Shown piece by piece: positions 25,663 through 33,741 of a DNA stretch of 57,808 bases. Numbering within the stretch: the stretch's first letter is position 1; every line of letters begins with the position of its first letter. Position numbers and translations under genes: made by a program. Source of the stretch: Weissella minor (GTDB lineage: Bacteria; Bacillota; Bacilli; Lactobacillales; Lactobacillaceae); assembly GCF_001437425.1 (NCBI RefSeq), contig NZ_JQCD01000031.1:256899-314706 (forward strand), read 5' to 3'. The notes beneath the pieces were generated by a model. That model ran no database searches. It saw only the letters and a list, made by a program, of their open reading frames with translations, and was not told the DNA's origin.

Positions 25663-26097
25663 ATGCAAACCAGTAAAAAAGGGCTCGATTTGATAAAAGA
25701 ATTTGAAGGATTTGAAGCACACGCGTATGATTTGGGCGACGGAGGTTGGACGATTGGCTATGGATCATTCAATGTTCCAGGTGTTGACGAACAGACAGTC
25801 TGGACGAAAGCGGATGCACTCAAGCAATTAGCTATTGATGTGCAGCAATTTGAAGATGCGATTAATCGAATTGGTGCAACGTTAACACAAAATCAATTTG
25901 ATGCATTAGTCTCGTTTACTTATAATCTTGGACCAAGTTGGATTACGGATTATCCAGCAATGCCCAATGCTTTACGTCAACAGGATTGGAACTATATGAC
26001 GGAATCAATGTTAAATTTCATCATGCCAGGGACGAAATTTGAACGTGGACTACTTCGACGACGCAAAGCTGAAGTTAAATTATTTAATCGTCTTTAA
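25663..26097 (+). CDS. GH24 lysozyme (phage-type muramidase), stand-alone
   Basis: 144 residues, a complete T4/P21-type lysozyme domain. Catalytic Glu15 is in KEFEGF, with Asp23/Asp26 and Thr30 in WTIGYGS; the C-terminal RGLLRRRKAEVKLF is typical. It cuts the MurNAc-GlcNAc bond of peptidoglycan. There is no signal peptide, no wall-binding domain and no holin beside it, so release would need lysis or another route. The usual His after GYG is Ser here. Ribosome site AAGGAGG. Probably a captured phage gene; neighbours are not phage-like. Confidence 0.85.
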   Translation: MQTSKKGLDLIKEFEGFEAHAYDLGDGGWTIGYGSFNVPGVDEQTVWTKADALKQLAIDVQQFEDAINRIGATLTQNQFDALVSFTYNLGPSWITDYPAMPNALRQQDWNYMTESMLNFIMPGTKFERGLLRRRKAEVKLFNRL

Positions 26098-26138
26098 AAC
26101 AAGAAACACCAAGGGACAATGCCTTTGGTGTTTTTTAT
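26098..26138. terminator. Bidirectional terminator between lysozyme and LysR genes
   Basis: AACACCAAGG and CCTTTGGTGTT pair with one bulge; T run on the plus side and A-rich flank on the other. It overlaps the stop of the reverse-strand gene. Confidence 0.75.
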
Positions 26139-26956
26139 TTGAATGTATCAACATGCTTTTTGACATAGTCAATTAATTGTAAGACAACTGGTTCAGTTTC
26201 ATTAACGTGATTCACCATGTAAAATTCGCGATTGAATTCAGGACCTAGGGTTTCATAAGGAATGCTCTCATCAATAAAGCGTGATGAAATAATTGATTGA
26301 CCTAATCCCGTTTTTAATTGAGCAACAATAATATCATTATTATCCATTTCGATTAATTGTTGGGGATGGATATGATTTAATTCAAGATATTCATGCGTAA
26401 AGTGATAAATACCAGAACCCGTTTCACGAATCAGCCAAGTCGAACTCGTGAAATCACCGGCATGGACTAATTGATCTGAGGCAAGCGGGAAGCTACTAAT
26501 ATTTTGATCGCTTAAAGGCTTTTCAATAATACCAATATGAATGTGATGATTCTGAATACCATCAAATACTTGTTCTGAATTCAGCATGCGGACACTTAAA
26601 TCAACATTCTTAAGTAAATCTGCCAAGCTCAATAGGATTTGTGGCAAGAGAGTTGTCGCTGATGAATGTGAGACGCCAATAACTACCCGTACATTTTGTT
26701 TGGCAACTTGAGTGAGCGCACGCTTTGTATTTAACCACTCACTTTGAATACTTTGCGCTTGTGGATAGAACTGTTGCGCCATGGCGGTAGGGATGACTTG
26801 TTTGCCCTGACGCACAAATAATTGTGTCTGTAATTCATTTTCTAATTTCTGAATATGGGTTGTGACGGTTGGCTGGGATATGAAGAGTTGATTGGCTGCT
26901 TGTGTAAAACTTCTGGTTTCATAGACAGCAATGAATGTCTGCAATAAATTAAACAT
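26135..26956 (-). CDS. LysR-family regulator (YeiE-like)
   Basis: 273 residues from the ATG at 26956, which is preceded by AGGAGG on the minus strand; ten more codons upstream are possible but lack a site. The N-terminal helix-turn-helix is clear (RSFTQAANQLFISQPTVTTHIQKLENELQ, read in parts), followed by the two-lobed effector domain. It is divergent from a YeiH-type transporter, the same pairing as yeiE-yeiH in enterobacteria, so it probably activates that gene. Confidence 0.82.
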   Translation of the reverse strand: MFNLLQTFIAVYETRSFTQAANQLFISQPTVTTHIQKLENELQTQLFVRQGKQVIPTAMAQQFYPQAQSIQSEWLNTKRALTQVAKQNVRVVIGVSHSSATTLLPQILLSLADLLKNVDLSVRMLNSEQVFDGIQNHHIHIGIIEKPLSDQNISSFPLASDQLVHAGDFTSSTWLIRETGSGIYHFTHEYLELNHIHPQQLIEMDNNDIIVAQLKTGLGQSIISSRFIDESIPYETLGPEFNREFYMVNHVNETEPVVLQLIDYVKKHVDTFK

Positions 26957-27075
26957 ACGAATCCTCCTGTATCTATTATAAAACATAATCGATTTGATTA
27001 TATCTATTAATTTAACTTATTGATGTTTCTTCGTTACAATAAGAGATGTAAACAAGACAGGAGGAGTTATGGGGA

Positions 27076-28074
27076 ATGTTTAAAATTAAGAAAGAAATGT
27101 GGCAAGGGATTTTGTTAACCTTTGGCGTGGCGGTAGTTGCGAAGCTATTAGCACCGTACTTACCTGCCTTAGGCGGCGAAACCTTAGCGATGTTTATTGG
27201 CCTTGGATTGGGGAATACCCTTTTCAGTGATAGCCGTTGGGGGAGTGGTGTTAAGTGGTCAGAAAAATATCCGATTGAAGTCGGCATCGCAATCTTAGGG
27301 TTAACCTTAACGCTTAGCACGATTGCCTCACTACAATGGCGTGGATTGCTATTCATTTTGGCGATTATGATGTTAACGATTACTTTTGTCATGTGGATTG
27401 GACAGAAAGTTTTCCATGTAGACCAAAAATCTTCTATGCTAATGGCGGCCGGAAACGCAGTCTGTGGTTCGAGCGCGATTGCTTCAGTAGCGCCAGCGAT
27501 TAATGCGGATGACAACAAAAGAAGGACGGCCGTCGCAACGGTCTCACTTTCTGGAACCGCTTTGCTGCTTATTTTACCTTTAATTGCACCAACCCTTTTA
27601 CACAATAATGATTTATTAATGGGGGCATTAGTTGGTGGGACCGTGCAATCAGTCGGACAAGTGGTTGGAACAGCGTCTTTGATTAATCAAGATGTGGTAA
27701 CCTATGCGACCTTATTCAAAATGCTTCGTGTCATTTTGCTTTCAGGGGTTGTGATTTATATGACCCATCTGGTTTCAAAAGGCAGCTCTGAAACAACGAC
27801 AACGGCGGCCAAGCCTAAGTTTAAGATGCCATGGTTCGTAACAGTGTTTTTGATTGCCGTGGTGATCAATACGTTGGTGCCTTTGCCAAATGTGATTAAT
27901 CATGCCAGCCATGAAATTTCTAGTTTCTTGGGAATTGTGAACTTGGCTGGAATTGGGTTGAACTTGAAATGGCAAACCATCAAACAATCTGGTATGCAAT
28001 ATATGGGCTACGGTCTCGTGACGATTATTTTCCAAATTCTCATTGCGCTTAGCCTTATTTACTTAATTTGGTAA
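27076..28074 (+). CDS. YeiH/UPF0324-family membrane protein (putative sulfate/anion exporter)
   Basis: 332 residues with about ten hydrophobic segments and the family blocks GLGLGNTLFSDSRW (~49), AGNAVCGSSAIASVAP (~123) and GGTVQSVGQVVGTASL (~181). Members are annotated as putative sulfate exporters. The start is the ATG nine bases after AGGAGGAG; an earlier ATG at 27069 is in another frame and stops after four codons. The divergent LysR gene is the likely regulator; AT-rich inverted repeats (ATAATCGATTTGATTAT) lie between them. Confidence 0.8.
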   Translation: MFKIKKEMWQGILLTFGVAVVAKLLAPYLPALGGETLAMFIGLGLGNTLFSDSRWGSGVKWSEKYPIEVGIAILGLTLTLSTIASLQWRGLLFILAIMMLTITFVMWIGQKVFHVDQKSSMLMAAGNAVCGSSAIASVAPAINADDNKRRTAVATVSLSGTALLLILPLIAPTLLHNNDLLMGALVGGTVQSVGQVVGTASLINQDVVTYATLFKMLRVILLSGVVIYMTHLVSKGSSETTTTAAKPKFKMPWFVTVFLIAVVINTLVPLPNVINHASHEISSFLGIVNLAGIGLNLKWQTIKQSGMQYMGYGLVTIIFQILIALSLIYLIW

Positions 28075-28113
28075 TGAAAAAAAGCATCTACATTGACGTA
28101 GATGCTTTTTTTA
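28075..28113. terminator. Bidirectional terminator
   Basis: AAAAAAGCATCTAC pairs with GTAGATGCTTTTTTT, serving the YeiH gene (+) and the GntP gene (-). Confidence 0.85.
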
Positions 28114-28143
28114 TTGTTAGTTACACAATTGATGTTATTTAAT

Positions 28144-29523
28144 TTAGATAAGTAACATTGTCATAGCAAGGATGACAAGTAGACCGGTAATCGAAATAAC
28201 GGTTTCAAGCACAGTCCAGATTTGGAAAGTTTGCTTAATTGAAATATCGAAGAATTCTTGGAAAATCCAGAATCCGGCATCGTTAACGTGTGAAGCAATC
28301 AATGAACCAGAACCGATTGCCAAGGCAACCAAAACGGCCATAGTTGGGTTTGATTGTGAAGCAACGATTGAAACCATGATACCAGCAGCAGTCATACCAG
28401 CAACAGTTGCAGATCCAACTGAAACACGTAGCACAGCGGCAACGGCCCAGGCGAATAGGACAATCATGACTGGTGACATTGAACCGTTGGCACTAAACAA
28501 CTTAGCAACGTTGTCTGAGAAACCAGAAGTAACAAGGACACCACGTAGGGCACCACCACCACCAACAATCAAAAGAATTCCGGCAACAGCATTTGTTGCT
28601 TCGGCCATTGAAGCGTTAACTTGCTTCATTGAACGCTTTTGCCAAATTCCCATTGAGAAGATCGCAAAGACCAATGAAATGGTCATCGCAACGGCTGGAT
28701 TAGCCATGAAGTCGATGATTGAATCCATCATTGATGGGTTTTCAGGTGTCACACCACCTGTGTAAATCATCTTATAAACAGTTGCGATAATCATAAAGAT
28801 TAGTGGGAAAATTGAAGTCAAAACTGAAAGACCAAATGAAGGTGTATCCTTCAAGTCGTATTCTTTAACTTCACCAACGGCTGGCAATGAGTCTTTCTTT
28901 TGGAAAGCATCTGGTGCGTATTTTTGCGCCAACTTAGTGAACAAAGGTCCACCAACAACGGCAGTAATAATCGCAACAACCAATCCAAGAATCAACATCA
29001 TACCAACGTTAGCACCTAAAGCAGTTGCCACAGCGGTTGGAGCTGGCTGTGGTGGCAAGAAGCCTTGGGCTGAAGAAAGGGCAGCCGTCATTGGAATACC
29101 AAGGTATAGCAATGGCACCTTAGCTTCTTTAGCAACGGCGAAGACGATTGGAATTAACAAGATCATACCAACACCGAAAATCATTGAGATTCCGATGATG
29201 AATGAGGCAATTAGAACGGCCCATTGTAGGCGCTTAACACCGAACCATTCAATCAATGTATGGGCGATACGGTATGAACCACCAGCATCGGCAACCAAAC
29301 GACCAATCATACCACCAAAAATAAAGATAACTGAGTTGGCTCCTAAGATGTTACCAACACCTTGATCACCAAGCACAGCGTTTGGAATCTCCATTGGGTT
29401 CATCCCCAATAGTAAAGCCAAAACGAAAGCTGTAATAATAAGTGCAACGAATGTATTAAGTTTGAACTTAACAATCAACACCAGCAATAACAAAATTGCT
29501 AATGCTAACATAAGAAATTCCAT
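28144..29523 (-). CDS. gntP: GntP-family gluconate:H+ symporter
   Basis: 459 residues from the ATG at 29523, preceded on the minus strand by TGGAGGAAAA. A longer frame to 29586 has no ribosome site. About 12-14 hydrophobic segments, with the GntP phrases NSVIFIFGGMIGRLVADAGG, FLPPQPAPTAVA and RVSVGSATVAGMTAAG. It imports gluconate or a related sugar acid. No gluconate kinase is beside it, so the substrate is by family only. Strong codon bias suggests good expression. Confidence 0.85.
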   Translation of the reverse strand: MEFLMLALAILLLLVLIVKFKLNTFVALIITAFVLALLLGMNPMEIPNAVLGDQGVGNILGANSVIFIFGGMIGRLVADAGGSYRIAHTLIEWFGVKRLQWAVLIASFIIGISMIFGVGMILLIPIVFAVAKEAKVPLLYLGIPMTAALSSAQGFLPPQPAPTAVATALGANVGMMLILGLVVAIITAVVGGPLFTKLAQKYAPDAFQKKDSLPAVGEVKEYDLKDTPSFGLSVLTSIFPLIFMIIATVYKMIYTGGVTPENPSMMDSIIDFMANPAVAMTISLVFAIFSMGIWQKRSMKQVNASMAEATNAVAGILLIVGGGGALRGVLVTSGFSDNVAKLFSANGSMSPVMIVLFAWAVAAVLRVSVGSATVAGMTAAGIMVSIVASQSNPTMAVLVALAIGSGSLIASHVNDAGFWIFQEFFDISIKQTFQIWTVLETVISITGLLVILAMTMLLI

Positions 29524-29794
29524 GTTTTTTCCTCCAAAATGAACTAACTTTGTTATTGTACACTGTAATGTCGTGAGCAATATCACAGTCTGATTACATT
29601 TAAATGCTTTTTAAATAATTAGAAAACTTCTTAGAGAGCTTGAACAATCGATTATGAAAACGATTAACTGTAAAATGAATGTTAAATTAATATGGAATAT
29701 TCTGGTCATGTTATTTGTATTGTGTATAAAATCACATATTCAGGAATTTAGGGTAATAAAAAAACGATCAAGGCCTTTGATCGTTTTTTATTTG
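29524..29794. other. Intergenic region upstream of gntP, no gene
   Basis: AT-rich. It holds a near-match to cre (TGAAAACGATTAAC at 29655-29668, one fixed base off), about 130 bp before gntP, and a terminator at 29757-29792. Nothing else recognised. Confidence 0.5.
29757..29792 (-). terminator. Rho-independent terminator of the CHAP-protein gene
   Basis: AAAAACGATCAA and TTGATCGTTTTTT pair around GGCC. It follows the reverse-strand stop and could also work on the plus strand. Confidence 0.85.
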
Positions 29795-32014
29795 TTAGAA
29801 GTGAATAATCCCAGCGACGGCTGCATTCATTGAAACGGTACGTTGATTATAGGCACGACCGCTGTAATTTCCTTCGGCAATAACAAATGTTCCATTTGGG
29901 TTAACCTTGGTAATATAGGCAATGTGTCCAGCAGACGAGTAACCATGTCCCTTAAATGAAACAACCGCACCAACTTGTGGCGTGCGATTAACGAGGATAC
30001 CACGTGAACGCGCACCTGATGTCCATTGAGCACCATTTCCTAAGTGATGGAATTTAGCATTTGGGACACCTTGTGAGGCAAGAATATTGGCAACAAAACT
30101 AGTACATTGTCGTGCTGGATAGGTATGCCCACCACGATAAAATCCTTGTTTTCCTGCATCAGCAACATTGCGCAAATTCGTTGGTTTACCGTTTTTTCCA
30201 CGCTTGGCTAAACCATTGTTTTCAAAACGATAAGTTGTTGTTTTATTGACTGCAACCGTTCTGTTGCGAACTTGTTTAAAATTGGCATCGTAGAATTCAT
30301 ACTTTTGGGCATTGATTTTACGTAAACCTTTGACAGCGCGTCCGTTGTTAGCTAAATAATAGGCGCTTTTACCACCATCAATTTTGTAGTAAGCATTGCG
30401 GAGTTGCTTGAAATTATTGTTGTAAACTTCAATTTGTTTTTGACCACGTGCATCCTTGAAGGCACGCACGCCTTTAAATGCACGCCCGTTGTTACCTAAA
30501 TAATAAGCGCTTTTACCACCATCAATTTTGTAGTAAGCATTGCGAAGCTGCTTGAAGTTATTGTTGTAAACTTCAATTTGTGTTTGCTTGCGGCCATCTT
30601 TGAAGACACGCACGCCTTTAATGGCGCGACCATTGTTGTTCAAATAGTAGGCGCTTTTACCACCATCAATTTTGTAATAGGCATTGCGAACTTGCTTGAA
30701 ATTATTGTTGTAAACTTCAATTTGTGTTGGTTTGCGGCCATCCTTGAATACACGCACGCCTTTAATGGCGCGACCATTGTTGTTCAAATAGTAGGCACTT
30801 TTACCACCATCAATGTTGTAGTAGGCATTGCGAACTTGCTTGAAATTATTGTTGTAAGCTTCAATTTGTGTTTGACCACGGCCATCCTTGAAAGCACGTA
30901 CGCCTTTAATGGCGCGCCCATTGTTATTCAAATAGTAGGCGCTTTTACCACCATCAATGTTGTAGTAGGCATTGCGAACTTGCTTGAAATTATTGTTGTA
31001 AGCTTCAATTTGTGTTTGACCACGGCCATCCTTGAATGCACGCACTCCGCGCATTGCATTACCATTTGCACCAAAATAATAAGTGCTGTGATTAATGGTT
31101 TTGTAGGCATTAACTGTTTGAACAAAGTTCTTTTCATAGTGTTGCAGATTTTGGCCACTCTGAAACAGGCCAGAGATTGCGCGACCATTTTTATCGAAGT
31201 AATACCAGTTATTGTTAATTTTAACGTGGCCCTTAACGACTTGATTATTACGGTAGTACTGATTACCATGCCAACCATTTTTAACAACTGGCTTGGCCTT
31301 TTGATTAACTGGCGCTACCTTGCTTTTTGGGTTAGCAGCGTTTTGCTTAGGAGCAGGAGTTGTTTTCTTTTGTTGGTTAGCAGGTGCTTGTTGCTTAGGA
31401 GCAGGAGTTGTTTTCTTTTGTTGGTTAGCAGGTGCTTGTTGCTTAGGAGCAGGAGTTGTTTTCTTTTGCTGGTTAGCAGGCGCTTGTTGCTTAGGAGCAG
31501 AAGTTGTTTTCTTTTGCTGGTTAGCAGGCGCTTGTTGCTTAGGAGCAGGAGTCGCTTGCTTTTGTTGGTTAGCAGGCGCTTGTTGCTTAGGAGCAGGAGT
31601 CGCTTGCTTTTGTTGGTTAGCAGGCGCTTGTTGCTTAGGAGCAGGAGTCGTTTGTTTTTGTTGGTTAGCAGGCGCTTGTTGCTTAGGAGCAGAAGTCGCT
31701 TGCTTTTGCTGGTTAGCAGGCGCTTGTTGCTTAGGAGCAGGAGTCGCTTGCTTTTGTTGATTAGCAGGCTTTGCGACGGCCTTTTGAGCGCTATTTGTAT
31801 TTACTTGTGTATTCGCTGGTTTACTTTGAGGTAATGTCTGAACGCTTTGATTTGTCTTTACCTCAGTTGATGTTGTATCAGAGGCAGTTGCAGTGCCATC
31901 GACTTTATCGGCGTGTGCTTGTTGCCCACCACCAACTAAAGTTACGGATCCTACTAATGCTGTGACCCATAGCTTACCAGATTTATATAATTTGATATGC
32001 TTCTTTTCACTCAT
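29795..32014 (-). CDS. Secreted CHAP-domain cell-wall hydrolase with KxYKxGKxW signal peptide and repeat arrays
   Basis: 739 residues in five parts. (1) Signal peptide 1-35 with an exact KxYKxGKxW motif (KLYKSGKLW, 8-16) and cleavage near AHA|D. (2) Residues 85-228: nine 16-residue Pro/Ala/Gln/Lys units (NQQKQATPAPKQQAPA type), a wall-spanning linker. (3) ~246-321: glucan-binding-like repeats (NNWYYFDKNGRAISG). (4) 322-561: five 48-residue YFxxNG-type binding repeats. (5) CHAP amidase/endopeptidase domain ~610-739 with Cys637 (ARQCTSFVA) and His697 (AGHIAY). It should cut peptidoglycan, perhaps in cell separation. The signal type is the one used by serine-rich-repeat adhesins, present at 50.9 kb. 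Ribosome site TGGAGAT. Confidence 0.88.
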   Translation of the reverse strand: MSEKKHIKLYKSGKLWVTALVGSVTLVGGGQQAHADKVDGTATASDTTSTEVKTNQSVQTLPQSKPANTQVNTNSAQKAVAKPANQQKQATPAPKQQAPANQQKQATSAPKQQAPANQQKQTTPAPKQQAPANQQKQATPAPKQQAPANQQKQATPAPKQQAPANQQKKTTSAPKQQAPANQQKKTTPAPKQQAPANQQKKTTPAPKQQAPANQQKKTTPAPKQNAANPKSKVAPVNQKAKPVVKNGWHGNQYYRNNQVVKGHVKINNNWYYFDKNGRAISGLFQSGQNLQHYEKNFVQTVNAYKTINHSTYYFGANGNAMRGVRAFKDGRGQTQIEAYNNNFKQVRNAYYNIDGGKSAYYLNNNGRAIKGVRAFKDGRGQTQIEAYNNNFKQVRNAYYNIDGGKSAYYLNNNGRAIKGVRVFKDGRKPTQIEVYNNNFKQVRNAYYKIDGGKSAYYLNNNGRAIKGVRVFKDGRKQTQIEVYNNNFKQLRNAYYKIDGGKSAYYLGNNGRAFKGVRAFKDARGQKQIEVYNNNFKQLRNAYYKIDGGKSAYYLANNGRAVKGLRKINAQKYEFYDANFKQVRNRTVAVNKTTTYRFENNGLAKRGKNGKPTNLRNVADAGKQGFYRGGHTYPARQCTSFVANILASQGVPNAKFHHLGNGAQWTSGARSRGILVNRTPQVGAVVSFKGHGYSSAGHIAYITKVNPNGTFVIAEGNYSGRAYNQRTVSMNAAVAGIIHF
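30332..31051 (-). repeat. Five tandem 144-bp units (48-residue binding repeats) in the CHAP protein
   Basis: Units follow the pattern KGVRAFKDGR ... YNNNFKQVRNAYY ... GGKSAYYLNNNGRAI. The first two are almost identical in DNA, units 3-4 differ by a few changes, and unit 5 is the most diverged. This suggests growth by unequal exchange. Confidence 0.9.
31331..31762 (-). repeat. Nine tandem 48-bp units (16-residue Pro/Ala/Gln/Lys repeats) in the CHAP protein
   Basis: Period exactly 48 bp. Variants (QAT/QTT/KTT; TPAP/TSAP) occur in blocks, and the last unit is degenerate. Units differ from each other at only a few bases, so copy number is likely to vary. Confidence 0.92.
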
Positions 32015-32173
32015 GAGATATCTCCATAAATTAGATATTTTAATAGTTAGTTTAGTGTTTTCGTATTATTTTTATATTTCATTGAACAAGCTAATGATAC
32101 AGAGTGTTCATTGCAATTAGGTAAAAGAATGATAACTAATTTAAGCGGAATTGTCATATAGCCCGTGAAAAAA

Positions 32174-32206
32174 GAAAAAGTACAGTCAAATTTTCGACTG
32201 TACTTG
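32174..32206 (-). terminator. Rho-independent terminator of the second LacI gene
   Basis: On the minus strand AAGTACAGTC pairs with GACTGTACTT and runs into a T-rich tail. The rest of 32015-32209 is AT-rich with no gene seen. Confidence 0.8.
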
Positions 32207-32209
32207 TGT

Positions 32210-33196
32210 TTAACATGAAGCGCGTTCAATGATTTGACTGGGGATTTCAATCTGATCAACAATCTTTGATTTTTGCTTAATATGATTCAAAATTGAATTT
32301 GCCGTTGTTTCACCAAGCACTTGTGGATTTTGGACGACACCGGTAATGCCTGGGGTGATAAGGTCCCCAAGGGTTGAGTCATCATAACCTGTTACGGCCA
32401 CATCGGTAGGGACGGCAATCTGTTGACTTTTAAGCCAACTGAGGCACTTTAGTAGTAGCTCACCATTTGCTGCAAAAATAACAGGGGCTGGTCCATGATG
32501 CGCATCCAGTACAGCGGCTAATGGTGTAAAATCAGCCATTTCAACTTGCACATAAGTTAAGTCCATATCGCTACGGGACGTAATACTAGCAATACCATCG
32601 TATCGTAGTTGATTGGTCCAGGGATTTTCACCATGTGAATCTAGGAAAATAACCTGTTTGTACTGTTTGTCGAGTAAAATTTTGGCCATATTTTTTGAGG
32701 CGTTAAAATTATCTGAAGTCACGCTTGGCCAAATCTGGGGCTCAGTTTGACGGTCAACTAGCACGACTGGCACATTTCTTTCCGATAAAAACTGATACTG
32801 ATCACTGTTTTTTACAAGCGGTTGTAAGATTAGCCCATCAACATTCGCCGCCAAAAGTTGGTTTAAGGCGTGCTTTTCTTGCTCAACAATATTGGCTGAA
32901 TCAAAAATCATCAAACTGTAGCCTTGTTGTCGGAAGACATTCTGAATACCACTAATTAAATGTGATGAATACGTATTGGCCATATCTGCAATAACCAAAC
33001 CAATCAGGTGCGATTCTTTTAATTTAAGAGAACGTGCCTGTTGATTAGGAACATAGCCAAGGGCATCAATTGCTTCCTGAATGGCATGTTGGGTATTGAT
33101 ATTAATGCGGTTGTATTGGCCATTTAGATAACGTGAAACGGTTGTCTTTGAAATGCCAACTTCATTTGCCACATCAGTAATGGTTACTTTTGTCAT
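32210..33196 (-). CDS. LacI-family transcriptional regulator
   Basis: 328 residues from the ATG at 33196 (VTITDVANEVGISKTTVSRYLNG helix-turn-helix starts four residues in). An upstream in-frame ATG at 33223 or 33235 would add a non-conserved tail. The hinge (YVPNQQARSLKLKE) and the sugar-binding domain (HLIGLVIADMANTYSSHLI; VTGYDDSTLGDLITPGIT) are intact. Target genes are not evident; gntP and the CHAP gene are nearby on the same strand. It differs clearly from the ScrR-like protein at 9 kb. Confidence 0.82.
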   Translation of the reverse strand: MTKVTITDVANEVGISKTTVSRYLNGQYNRININTQHAIQEAIDALGYVPNQQARSLKLKESHLIGLVIADMANTYSSHLISGIQNVFRQQGYSLMIFDSANIVEQEKHALNQLLAANVDGLILQPLVKNSDQYQFLSERNVPVVLVDRQTEPQIWPSVTSDNFNASKNMAKILLDKQYKQVIFLDSHGENPWTNQLRYDGIASITSRSDMDLTYVQVEMADFTPLAAVLDAHHGPAPVIFAANGELLLKCLSWLKSQQIAVPTDVAVTGYDDSTLGDLITPGITGVVQNPQVLGETTANSILNHIKQKSKIVDQIEIPSQIIERASC

Positions 33197-33244
33197 AAGT
33201 GAACTCTTTTCTATTTCAATCATGTCACAACACAACTGAAATGA

Positions 33245-33541
33245 TTAGTCATCGATTGCTTCAGGTTCTTCGGTGAAAGTATCTAGGAGTGACCAAAAGG
33301 CGACCACCACAAAGATACTGATAAAGTGCCAGAGAATCGTTTGAAAGGCATTATTATAAACATTTGTATAAGTATTGATAAAGTGTTGCGTGACAGCATA
33401 GGCTGCTAATTGTTCCACGCCAATAATCAGCGCAGTTAACGCTGTTGCCGCCGCTAGGACGGTCCCAATTAATAGGATTGCCGAAGCAATATGCTCCAAA
33501 ATCCATGAAAAACTCCAAGGTTTAGAATCAACGTTTTTCAT
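33245..33541 (-). CDS. Small membrane protein, unknown function
   Basis: 98 residues from the ATG at 33541, with AAAGGAGT as ribosome site on the minus strand; the longer frame to 33574 would include that site. Two hydrophobic segments (~16-40 and ~65-85) with an acidic tail (EEPEAIDD). It ends 48 bp before the LacI start, so the two may be cotranscribed. No family recognised. Confidence 0.65.
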   Translation of the reverse strand: MKNVDSKPWSFSWILEHIASAILLIGTVLAAATALTALIIGVEQLAAYAVTQHFINTYTNVYNNAFQTILWHFISIFVVVAFWSLLDTFTEEPEAIDD

Positions 33542-33741
33542 ATTGAAACTCCTTTTAATATAGTTAAAGTTCATTATAGGCTGAATTATAGGGGAAATGC
33601 ACGTAAAATGCTGGAAATGGTCAGAGCTTAAAGCTAAATTTACATTTTTGACGAATCACATTAGGTTTTAACTAACATTTTGATGTAAATAGCTGTATAA
33701 TAGCAATTAGTTACTAAATGAAAGAAAAAAGGAGACCCTCT

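Noticed and set aside
29655-29668. cre box controlling gntP
   Set aside because: TGAAAACGATTAAC misses a fixed base and lies ~130 bp from the gene without a promoter nearby, so it is not listed as a site.
31320-31760. Cys/Trp/Leu-rich open frame on the plus strand across the 48-bp repeats
   Set aside because: It is the mirror of the repeat-coding strand: each unit gives the same CCLGAG-type string, and there is no ribosome site. The CHAP gene explains the DNA.
31331-31762. Regular 48-bp repeats as a CRISPR array
   Set aside because: Units are adjacent without unique spacers and encode a continuous protein segment.
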